Below are positions 30,800 to 42,700 of a stretch of 64,000 nt of DNA, piece by piece. The notes beneath the pieces were generated by a model, which was not told where the DNA came from, searched no databases, and saw nothing but the letters and a program-made list of their open reading frames with translations. The stretch is from Symbiodinium natans (lineage: Eukaryota > Sar > Dinophyceae > Suessiales > Symbiodiniaceae): contig CAJNDS010002422.1 of NCBI GenBank assembly GCA_905221605.1, positions 353,876 through 417,875 on the forward strand. Reading direction: 5' to 3'. The position numbers and the translations under genes were made by a program. Position 1 is the stretch's first letter. Every line of letters starts with the position of its first letter.

Positions 30800-33700
30800 A
30801 TGGTGTGGTCCTGCTTCGGTCGGCTGCGGCGGCGGGGCGCCTGCCTCGCGGCGATCTTCGTCTGGGCGACCACGCAGGCTTAGGGTTTAGGGTTCAGGGT
30901 TCAGGGTTTAGGGTTTAGGGTTTAGGGTTTGGGGTTTAGGGTTTGGGGTTTAGGGTTTAGGGTTTAGGGGTTAGGGAGGCTGGGGTTTTTGGCAGCTTCC
31001 AAGAGTCACAAGAGTCGCGAGGTTGAGGATGTAGGCTCCAGCCTCGGTAGCAGCCCGGCGGATAGATGTCCAGATACGTGCAGCCTCCCTCGCGCCCCAT
31101 CAAGTGTAGGTGCTGCTCGTGGGCCACGTGGTGGAGCAGGCACCCCCCTGGAGACCCAGGCACCTCGGATGACTGAACGAGCTTCAGAAGTCAGGTTTTT
31201 GGGGTAACCCAAAACCCAAAACCCAAAACCCAAAACCCAAAACCCTAAACCCTAAACCCTAAACCCTCAACCCTCAACCCTCAACCCTCAACCCTGACCC
31301 TTAAACGCTTTGGGCTCCATGGAGTCAGGGGCCTAGTTCTTAGAGCTTGTGGGGGCTGCGTGGGGCACGCCACAATCCCGTCACTTGACATGAACCTTGC
31401 CATATGAATCCATATGAGGGGGTGTGGGTGGGTGGTGGTGTGAGAGGGTGCGGGTGGGTGGATGGTTTCTCCAGGAAATGAATTCCTATTTCGTACCTTT
31501 GCAATAGGATCCCATGCAACAGCCCCCTAAAGCGGACAGACCCTGGGTACGATGAAGCTTCAGGTGGAATCAAGGTCTCCTTGTGTTGGGGAAGTGCTCA
31601 ATGTCGGACAACTTGTGCGTGTGGGATACGTCGGATACGGTCCACTGCTTTGCTTAGTTTCGCGGATGTTGTCCGCTATGGAACGGCACCCATAATTCCG
31701 AGAAGAATTTGCTGCGTGGTCCACCGAAAGGGGTGGGGCTGCGTCAGAAAGCGGGCCTTTCCTGGTCGCGCAGGGTTGGCTTGGGTTCCCTGACAGAGAT
31801 CCTTGAAGAGGCGAGGCTCCTCTGACTCTTAAAGCCTTTTCGGCGGCTCCGGCGCGTCCGTAACGTGAGAGGTCCCGACCCCTTGCGCCCCAACCCCCGA
31901 TCTCCCAACAAGCAAGCTTGGCAGAAGGCTTAAAACCCTAAAGCCTGAGCCCTCAAGCTCACGAACCCAACAAGATGGCTCTGCGAAAGGAAGCTGCCTT
32001 CCAGCCTGACTTGGGCCGAATACGGTCGGTGGGCTTTCTGGAGTCCTGGCAAACAGGTGATGCGATGGCCCTCAGCCCGAAACCCCAACCCCCGAACGGT
32101 ATGCAGGGCTTCGGAAGCAGGGCTTAGGGTCCTGAAATCCCGAGGCATTGGGTAGATCCTCAGCAGCATCCGTGATCGACCATGATTAGGAGATGCGCAG
32201 TAGACACAATCTAGAACCTCGCAGAAGACCCACCCTCTTGGGAGCCATTCAAGTCCCGTCTTTGAGGCAATTGTTAGCTGCGAGGGTGCAGTGATTGGAG
32301 GGTTATGGACTGCTGCTAAGCAGTACTCTCATGGTCCGCCTGAATCTCTGTGGGCCCCCAAGGAGCACGTTGACCTCCTTGGGCCCTCGCAATGCTGTGA
32401 CGGTGGTGAGACTTGGACGAAGGTAGGGAAGAACGAGCCCATATCCCATGCCCTCAACCGAGCCCTGAACAAACGACAAACTTGCAACTATATCGGGGCT
32501 CTTCTATGAAGTCTGGGTCTCCCAAAATCGGTTTAAGGTTCAGGAGTTCAGGGTTTCGGGTTTAGGTTCCAACCCCCCCCCCCCCCGCCCTTTCCCTCCC
32601 ACTACCCTCGATCATCGCATCTCCATGTCACCACAGCTCTGCCGAAGTGCAAAAGAACCAGGCTTAGAGGCGTTTGGGGTTTATAGCGCTTGGAGGCTGC
32701 ATGGAGCTAACAAGGTTTATAGGGTTTAAAACCGAAGCCCCAAACCCTTAAGCCTGAACCCCCAACACCTGAAAAGCTCCCAGGAAGGGGCTCCTTCCGC
32801 AGTTGAGCAACACCACCTTCTACTTCTCAACGGCAGACTTCCCGGCCGTGGACGGGCTCGTGGCGCTCACGATCGACGATGGGATCTGCCGAGGCAGAGG
32901 GTGGCTACTTTGGGGGTTTAGCTTTGAGTTTAAAGGTTTAGGGTTTCGAGGGTTTAGGGTTTAGGATGAGTAAATTGAAGACAGCACGACCGGGCTCATG
33001 GCACGCCAGTGTGCTTGTGGCTCGTGTACCCCTGCAAGAACCTGGGGTTTAGTGTTTAGGATTTAGGGTTTACTGTAGGGTATACGGATTTAGGGTTTAG
33101 GGTTTAGGGTGTAGGGCCGGCAGTTCCCTCGACATTTCGGGCCGAAACCCAACGATCCCAGAAGCACCACAGTCCAGGCGGCAATTGGTCAGCCTCGCTT
33201 CTCCCGGAGGCCTGGTCTGGCTGGTTCTCAGAGGAGTACCCTATAAATTCAAGTTCAGCCATGTATATTCCCGCGAAGCAACAGGGGGTGGTTGTAGTCT
33301 TGCGGTTTCGGGGCTAAGGGCTTAGGCGTTTCTGGGTTTCTGAACCGAGCGTATCGGGTTGAGCGCTCAGTCGGTGTAGTGGCCTCCGGAAATGGACCGC
33401 AGTTCTGCTAAGAATTCGCGCACTCGCATGATGGCCCGCGCTGAACCGCTCCAACCTCTCTGAGCAGGGTGGAGGGCTTGCGGGGACATCACGAACCCTA
33501 AACCCCTACACTCCTCACCCCCAAACCCCCAAACCCCTAAACCCCCAACCCCGAAACCCCCAAACCCCTAAACCCCTAAACCGCTAAACCCCTAAACCCC
33601 TAAACCCCCTAAACCCCCTCAACCCCTAAACCCCCTAAAACCCCTAAACCCCTAAAACCCCTAAACCCCTAAACCCCCAAAAGCCCTGGAAGAGCCCTAC

Positions 33701-36700
33701 AAATACCCTTTAAGGGATTCTACAGGGTACCTCATTCCCCCCCTACCCCACTAAGAACCAGCCAGTTTCAGGTCCTCGAGCTGCTCCGGCGCAACTCTGC
33801 GAAGGCAACCTTCTTCCTGAGAGCCTTGGCCGACTCCTTCTCACGGCTTTTTGGGGCCGTTAAGGACTTCACGGGACATTGCAAGTAGGGCTAGTATCAC
33901 ATTATACGGTTCTATCATGTTATGTATGTAGGGTCCTTGGGCCTGGGCCCAGGGTATGAGACCACTAGGGACTTTCGAGACGGTTGTCGTTTGATACTGT
34001 GATCTTTACTCTGCGTTCAAGAGTCTAGTTCAGAATCACTACCCCTGCTCTTCTTGCTGACGGTCTCGCACTTCGTGCTGCCACGCCTCTGAAGCCCAAA
34101 CCCTAAACCCTAAACCCTAAACCCTAAACCCTAAACCCTAAACCCTAAACCCTAAACCCTAAACCCTAAACCCTAAACCCTTCTGAGTGCCACTTGGTTG
34201 GCTCAACCCGAGGCTCCCACTATGTGCGGCCGGGAGACCTTCAGAGGCATAGGGGTGGTGGGGGGAAATCCCTCAAAGGGAGCCCCCAAAAAGGGTTTAG
34301 GGTTTAGGGTTTGGGGTTTAGGGTCCGCCAGTCTCGGAAACCCCCATCTATTGTCGAGTGGCTCCTGTGAGGTGTTGAGCCCAGGATGTGCTACAGGGGT
34401 CCTTGAAAGCAACGAAACGTGCGCTGCTTCAGGGAAAGGTTCGTTCTCATCAGGTTTCCCTTCTGGTTGTTGAATCGATGGATCTCTTATAGAGGGATCC
34501 CCCCCCAAAAAAAGTCCGTAGTTTAGAAAGAGAAATCTTGTACAAAAGAATTCTCACAGCGGGCCTAGTTGAGAACAACCACTATGTGAGGGTTGTTGAG
34601 CTTGTCGCAGATCCGGAGTGTATCCTCGTCCCTCAGCCCCGAACCTTGATTCCATATCGGTTGCTCTAAATCTTGGGGCCTGGTTATAGTCACAGGCCCG
34701 CTAAACCCTGAACCCTGAACCCGGAACCCTGAACCCGGAACCCTGAACCCTGAACCCTAAACCCTAAACCCTAAACCCTAAAACCTAAACCCTAAACCCT
34801 AAACCTTAAACCCTAACCCTCCCACCCCTCAACTAAAGGGACCTGAATTGTGAAAACGAACCCCCAGTGAAGCCGTGAAGGTTGATTGCTGATGGCCATG
34901 AGCTTGCAAACCACATGCCCGAGGACTGGTAGGAGATGGTAGGGACAGCTTCAGTTCTGTATCCCAAGGCCTCAGTTCGGGTTTAGGGTTTAGGGTTTAG
35001 GGTTTAGGGTTTAGGGTTAAGGGTTTAGGGTTTAGGGTTAAGGGTTTAGGGTTTAGGGTTTAGGGTTTAGGGTTTAGGGTTTAGGGTCTAGGTTTAGGGT
35101 TTAGGGTTTAGGGTTTAGGGTTTAGGGTTTAGGGTTTAGGGTTTAGGGTTTAGGGTTTAGGGTCATTGGGTTTACTCGACTTTCGGATGGCTCTAGCAGG
35201 ACAAAGAGTACGCCTCGCTGCCGCTCGCGGACTTCGAGACAGCCCTCGACGAGTCGGACCGCCAGTCATGGAATTCAAGGGATCCTTGGATTTAGGGTTT
35301 AGGGTTTAGGGTTTAGGATTTCGGGTTTCGGGGTTTTAGGGTGTTAGGGTTTTAGGGTTTAGGACCCTTAAAAGGGACCTTCGGGGTTATGACGAAAGGA
35401 GGGACCTTACAAGGGACCTTAGGGAACTTAGGGGTTACTTGGGTATATACCCTCAAACGGGGCTGTAGCTCCCTGAGCTCCCTTTGAGCTCCCTGACCCC
35501 TGAACCCTAAACCCTCGGGTTCCGAGACTTGACAAGAACAAGGGAGGGGGGGGGGGATGGGTCTGTAGGTTCAGAGCAAAGAGTCGAGGTTCTTCGGTGC
35601 TGTTGCTTTGTGTTGAGGGCGCTCTGCTGTGCTGTCTCACAGCTGGGAGCCTCCCCATTTCCTTCCTTGGCAGCTTGTGCGCCTGCATGGCGAAGGAACA
35701 CCTCTCGCTGGTAATCTGTGGGCATGTTGACTCGGGCAAGACCTCTTTGGCCTTCCGCCTGCTTTACGCGCTTGGGGGCCTGACGGAAAGAGAGTGCCGG
35801 GCATTGCTGGAATACCGGGAACACGCACACCCCCTCCTGATCATGGACCATTCGAAGGAGGAGCGTGAGAGGGGCATCACCATCACCTGTAAGAGGCGGG
35901 AGTTCTTCACTGAGACGTGGCGCTACACGCTCATCGACACACCAGGCCACCGCGACTTCATCAAGAACGCCCTCGTCGGTGCCTCACAAGCGGATGCTGC
36001 TATCCTCGTGGTGCCAGCCGACGGCTCCTTCTCAGCTACCCTGGCCAGAGCCAGCCGAGAGAGGTTTCTGGAGGGAGGCTCCCGGCAGTTCGGCCAAGTG
36101 CTCAACATCCTCGGTGTGCAGCAGCTTTGCGTGGTCGTCAACAAGATGGACAGTGTCGCGGCTGCTTGGAGGAAAGAGCGCTTTGAGGAGATAGCCGCTG
36201 AGGTTCGGAGAGTGCTGCTCAGGGTGGGCTGGCGTCGGGAGGTGATAGAACAGAGCACGGCGATCATTCCACTTGCTGCTGTGTATGGTGACAGCCTGGT
36301 GAGGGCTAGTGGCAGCATGCCGTGGTGGACGGGGCAGGATGTGAAGAGGGCCGGTGGGGCAGGTGAAGCAGTGAACGTTAGCACTCTGTATGATGTCTTG
36401 GACAAGGTCTTCAGGCCGCCGAAACGGCGAGCCGAGGCACCACTCTGCATGCCGGTGTCCAACACTTACCGCATATTGGTAGCCCAGTGGTACCCTTTAC
36501 CCATTTTTTTTGGTTCTGGGTTCCCTTATAAACTAACCAACCCAAAAAAGGGTGCCCTTATTGTAAGAAGGTTACTGGGCTACCAAGGCATCGCTGGCGT
36601 TGGGGACGTCGTGCTCGGTCGCCTCGAGTCAGGCATGCTTCAGCCCGGGGAGCGTGTACTGTTCCTGCCGGACCGGGAGAAGGATCAGGAGGGGGATTGC

Positions 36701-39700
36701 TTCTATATCCCCCTTGGGATGTTTTAAAACTTTTGTTTACATAAAACCCAAGAATATTCAAACCATTCTTTTTTTGAAGGTTCTAAGGGGAGCATAGGCT
36801 TCTGTACAGCTGCAAGCATTGAGATGCATCACGAGAAGAGGGAGGGGGCAATGGCTGGCGATATTGTCGGCATCAACGTCAAGGGGCTTCGCCGACGCCC
36901 GCAAACCGGGGATCTGATGATGAGTGTCAGTGAGCTGACAGGTGGCAACGTCCTCCGTTTTGATGCGCAAGTCATGATTCTGAGCGGCCGATCGCAAATC
37001 ACAGCTGGCTACATCCCCCTAGCCTTTGTCCACTGTGGCCGTGCTCCGTGCCGTCTTGTTGCCATTCGCTGGAAGATGTGCAAGCAGAGTGACAAGGCGC
37101 AGAAGATGGAATCACCAGATTTCTTAGCACCGCAGGAAATGGCGCTCTGCACGTTCGAGCCGCTGCGGCCATTCTTCTGCAATACTTTCAAAGCCGCACC
37201 CAGCTTGTCTCGTGTCATCTTCTTGGATGGCAACATGCCAGTCATGATTGGCAAGGTCGTTAGCTGTGAGCGCCAAGGAGAGGCAAACGACAAGGGCGGC
37301 AAAAAGAAGTGAACCCTGGCAGCTGATGAGCGCCGTCATCTGATGGCATGTACAGTGTACAGTGCAGGGAGTAAACCCCCTGCTGCAAGCTTTGTGCCGC
37401 AGGGCAGTGAAGTGATCCTGCAAGGTTCCGAGAGGTGTTCTTGAGCCTGATGCTTGGCTGCAAATGCTGGACACTGTGCAACCCAATGTTTCCACATATG
37501 CTCATTTCTCAAGACTACGGTCCCTTTTGGGTACCCTAGATATTTGGGGCTGCCTTCTCAGCAACCCCACAAGGGACCTCGAATCGTTGCATGGATTCGT
37601 GATGCCACCCTATCCAGGAACCCAGAGTAGGCCCTCATTCCTTTTTGGTTTAGGGCTTTATGTTCCCTTGTAAGCCCCTTGAAGCCATCTTGGGCCTGGA
37701 CTGGTTATGCTATCCGATGCCTCCATGGTCTGCTCACGACTTGTTCTGCGAATACACGAGCCTAAACGGTTACCAACATGTATTCTTAGGCTATACAGGG
37801 GGATTTTTAACGTTTGAGTACCATAATTCCTGACAAGCAGCTAAAATTGTAATTTTTGCTAGGGTTCCAAGTTCAATATAGTATTTCCGTGTATACGTGT
37901 AATTTCCAATTCTAGCTACCCAAACTACCCTTCTGTTTCATGGGGCTCCTACATTACATTGCCCCGGGGCGATGTGGCGTCTAGCTTCTCTCCCTGACGC
38001 ATAGATCCCGCAGATCTCAGGAGCTTAGCCCTGAACCCTGGCCCCAAAAGACGGCCCCGTGGTTTCCTCTTCAAGCCCCGAAAGCTCCCTAAGCCCCCGT
38101 AGCAGGACGCGGCGCTGCGGCCCTACATGCAAGCCGACGCGCGCCACTGGTTCCGTGCCCCACAGGCGGGATTCCCGGTGAAGCCCTGATGCCATGCTGT
38201 TGGGGTGTGGTTCGGGTTCGAAGGTTCGAAGTGGGGGTTTTGGAGTTCAGGGTTTAGGGTATCTGAGCACGAAGAGAGTATGGGCGCGGTATGAAAGCCT
38301 GGTGTGGCATGGCATGGTCTAGTATAGCTAAACCCTAAACCCTAAACCCTAAACCCTAAACCCTAAACCCTAAACCCTAAACCCTAAACCCTAAACCCTA
38401 AACCCTAAACCCTAAACCCTAAACCCTAAACCCTAAACCCTACAACCTAAACCCTAAACCCTAAACCCTAAACCCTAAACCCTAAACCCTAAACCCTAAA
38501 CCCTAAACCCTAAACCCTAAACCCTAAACCCTAAACCCTAAACCCTAAACCCTAAACCCTAAACCCTAAACCCTAAACCCTAAACCCTAAGCCCTAAACC
38601 CTAAACCCTCAACCCTCAACCCTCAGCCCTAAGCCAGCTCTAGTGGACTGTCTTCGAGTAGCCGACAGGAAAAGTATCCACACCTGAAGGTCGATCAGAA
38701 CATCGCTTTGCAGTTTCGCAAGCACAATGGCATAGTCACAGACAGCCGATGCCCCAAGAAATCCAACCCTAAACCCTAAACCCTATAACCCTAAACCCTA
38801 TATAGATTAACGTAAATAGCCTTTCCGAGTCGCCTGAGGCGCGCCTGACGCCTGCAATGGCCACAGCTCTACAGGCGGGAATGAAGCCAGGCCCCCCCCC
38901 CCCCCCAAAAAACCAAAGACCCTGCAAGCTGAGAGCCCTAAAGGCCCGAACCCTAAACCAGAGAGTGGAAGAGGTGCTGTGAGGCAGGGCTTTGCGGTGA
39001 CCTTCCTGGTAAGCCCAGTTCTGTGAAAGTTGTGCGAATGGTCGCAGAATATTGTGCGCAAGTTCTGGTGCGCAGTCGCAAGTTGCATGGAAATCTCTGG
39101 ATGAGCATTTCGGTCACAGTGGCCTTCCTGAGTGGACAGGCCATGCCTGTTGTGGTGAGAGCCGACGCAAGTGTCCATGAGTTGAAGAGGCGAGCAGAGC
39201 ACGCATGCCGGATTGGCATTCGGGACATCGTGAGCACGCAAGGCAAGCTTCTGCACGATGACGGCAAGCTGTGCGACAAGGGTGTGTTGGATGGTGCCGT
39301 TGTTACTGCGACGGTGCATGGAACTCGGGTGGTGACACGTTTTGCTTCCTTGGAGTATCCCACTGGGCCGGCCAAATGGGGGTCGGTATTCGCTGCCATC
39401 CGCCACGACGGCCGCGTCGTCTGCTGGGGCAATCAGCGGCAGGGCACTGGCTACAAACAGGTGCAAGACCAATTGATCGATGTCCTCACGATTTCCGCGA
39501 CGGAAGAGGCTTTTGCTGCAATTCGAGCTGGCGGTTCTGTGGTAACCTGGGGCGACCCGGAAGGTGGTGGCGACAGCTCTGAAGTTCAGAGCCAGCTTGC
39601 ATCTGTGAAGGAGATTACAGCCACTGCCGCAGCCTTTGCTGCACTCCGCGAAGACGGTTGCGTAGTTACCTGGGGTTGCAGAAGCTTTGGCGGAGACAGC

Positions 39701-42700
39701 TTGGCGGTACAAGGCCAGTTGAAGGACGTGAAAGAGATCAAAGCCACAGAAGGCGCTTTTGCTGCCATGAGATGTGACGGCACAGTGGTGACCTGGGGGC
39801 GGGCATGCGATGGTGGTGACAGCCATGCTGTGCAACGCATGCTGCGGGAGGTGAGGCAAATTACTGCTTGTGCTGGTGCTTTCGCTGCTGTGTGCGCTAC
39901 GAATGAGTTGGTAGTTTGGGGCTCGTCCCAGCTAGTCCGACAGAACGTCAGGGCCGTTCATGCCTCTTGGGGCGCTTTTGCGGCAATCCAATGGGATGGG
40001 TGTGTCTTGGCTTGCGGCAGTGCAGCAGACGGCGACAGCAGTGCTGTGCAAGAGCAGCTGGTTGATATACATGACATCCAAGCCTCGGCAGGTGCTTTTG
40101 CTGCGCTTCGATCTGACGGACGTGTGGTGACGTGGGGCGATGAGGAAAATGGTTCAGACAGCAGTGCCGTGCAGGGTCAGCTGCAGAACGTGCTGAAGCT
40201 CTGGTCGACCTGGAGTGCTTTTGCCGCGCTGCGGGCGGATGGCCGGGTAATCGCCTGGGGCTCGCTGGAGGATGGTGCGGATGTAAGCTCCGTTGAAGAA
40301 GACTTGCTGGGCGTGCGGAAGATTGTGGCTACAGCTGGTGCCTTTGCAGCTCTACGATCAGATGGGCGTGTGGTTACCTGGGGTGATGTGGAGTACGGCG
40401 GAGACAGCAGCTTAGCAGTAGAGTAGGCAACTTTTGACCTCTTTTCAATTATTGTAATCCCTACATAATCCCAAAAAGTCACCTTGAGTTTTTCGAGGAT
40501 ACTGGACAACGAAGAACTCCTAAAACCCTTTCAAAGTCCTCAAAAGCCCCTGAAGGCCTCTCTGGACACCCACTTGACTTGGAGGTCCATGGTACCTATG
40601 AACCAATTGTACTTGTACCCACCCATACTCAGGGCATATAAGTAGATTATCAGTACAGCTATACTTGGTTAGTAAGTACCACGAACCTCCAAGTAAGGCA
40701 GCATGGTGCAAGGCCAGCTCCGGAATGTCAGCGAGATCACGGCCTCCTGGCGCGCCTTCGCAGCCATCCGGGCTGATGGGCGCATCATCGCCTGGGGGAA
40801 TCCCGAGGCTGGGTTTAGGGGTTTCCGGGTTCAGGGTTTAGGGTTTAGGGTTGAGGGTTGAGGGTTGAGGGTTGGGGGTTTAGGATGTATCTAGGGTTTA
40901 CGGTTTAGAGCCGTTTAGGGTCTAGGGCCCCTGAGGATGGAGGCGACACCAGCCTGGTCCAGGAGGAGCTTGCAAGCTTTGGCTGTGGAGTGCCGGCCGA
41001 CCCCGACGAATAGTTGGGAATCGTTCGGGGGTTGATTCGCAACCCTAAACCCTAAACCCTAAACCCTAAACCCTAAACCCTAAACCCTAAACCCTAAACC
41101 CCAAACTCTCTTTTTAGGGTGCCTTCGTATATTCCATATCATGGACTACCTGTTCCTCGTCTTCTTCCCCTCCGGCGAGGTCACGACTGGGCCGTCGTCG
41201 TGGACAAACCTCTCTTCTATATCCTATGGCCTTCTCAAGGTTTGAGGCTACTTCAGCTCAGCCCCCACGCTACTGTGCTTGCACAGCAGAACAAGAGTCG
41301 CTAGTAGGTGCTCCCTAAGCGCCCCTGATAACCCAAAGGCCTAAACCCCCCAAACCCCCCCCTAAACCCCCTAAGCCCCCTAAACCCCCTAAACCCGCCC
41401 AAGCCCTCCAAAGCCCCAAAAATCTCCGAAGCCTTCTAAACTCCCTAAACCTCCTAAACCTCCTGATTCGCTTGCTTTCGTGAAAAACCCCCTAAACCCC
41501 CTAAACCCCCTAAACCCCCTAAACCCCCTAAACCCGCTGAACCGCCTAAACCCCCTAAACCCCCTAAACCCCCTAAACCCCCTAAATCCCCTAAATCCCT
41601 TAAATTTTTTTAATCCCCTCAACCCCCTAACCCCGTAAACCCTCCAAACCCCCTAAACCCACTAACCCCTAAATTTCGTAAACCAGCTCTAGCCCCTCGG
41701 CTCCCAAACCCTGCGCCCCTAGATTTCGGAGCCCACTTCCTGCCAGGCCAGAAACATCACCCACGCTCTGGGTGCATCTTGGCTTCGCCTAAGACAGAGT
41801 TCAGGGTTCAGGGTTGGCTTCAAGAGGGAGGTTTTTGGTTTAGGGTCTCTTTTTTTAAGGGGTGGTGGTGTCAGCATTTCATTCTTCATGCTTGTTTAGG
41901 GAGGTCGGAGGGCTTTTGGGATTTAGGGGGGCTTTAAGAGCTTTGAGGGCTTTAAGGGCTTTGAGGGCTTTGAGGGCTTTAGGCGTTTTGGGGGATGTAG
42001 GTTTAGCCATCTTGTGGTGCTTCAGGACCAGGAAGTACCTCAGAAACGCCGGTTTTGCAGCAATCAGAACCTGCATTGGGGGATTCTCCAAGTTATGGGC
42101 CCTTTTGGATACCTCACACACAAGGCTTCGGAGCATAATATGGTTTAGGGTCTAGGGCTTGATCCCCAGAAGAGGGAGCAATTTAGAGAACCTCCCACAT
42201 CCCAAGTGCGAACCCCTAGGTCCCTCCGCATGCGACTCCCTCTACGGGTAGTTTCAAGGGTTCCGATGTACCCTTGGGTTGTATAGGACATGATGGGGTA
42301 TAGGTGGGGTACCCTTTTAAGGGCCCATGTGAAGGGACGATGTATCTCCAAGAAGCCCGCCAGCCCCCAATGGACTAGCCCCGAAGCCCCCAGTACTTGG
42401 TCATATAGTTGGGTATCATTTTACATTTTTAAGGGTACTTAAACCCAATAAGGAATATACTTTCAATTTTTAATACGACCCCAACCATGAACTAGAGTAG
42501 ACGAGCTTGAGGACTGCTACGCCGATGACTGGGCCATCCCGGACCCCCTCCGCGTGGCCGGGGTGTACCTGCGCCAGGTGCTTGGGGTTTCGGAGCCCCA
42601 AGCCCTACAAAGCGCTGGAAGCCCCATAAGACCCTGGAAACCCAAAAAAGCCCTCTAAACCCTATAAGCCATTTAAGCCCTACGAACCGTGAAAAACCCT

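Larger units (their letters stand above)
35257..38105 (+). other. Intron 6 of the deacetylase gene, hosting the EFL gene
   Basis: GA-AG, 2849 bp, same strand as the nested gene. Before EFL there is TTTAGGG (35285-35365) and a GGGACCTT-rich block (35365-35470); after it come a family K element (37497-37612), AT-rich sequence and 37880-38100 without recognised features. Confidence 0.65.

Noticed and set aside
32981-33009. Alternative deacetylase exon 3 reading DSTTGLM
   Set aside because: It keeps phase but lacks an AG|G acceptor and fits the NodB alignment less well than 33178-33209 (GGNWSASLLPE).
35597-36727. Uninterrupted 376-codon frame through the EFL region
   Set aside because: The frame reads through a 117-nt introner that has no stop codon; the translated insert disrupts domain II and is flanked by a target duplication.
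38328-38632. CRISPR-like array
   Set aside because: Short simple heptamer repeats without spacers; telomere-type minisatellite.
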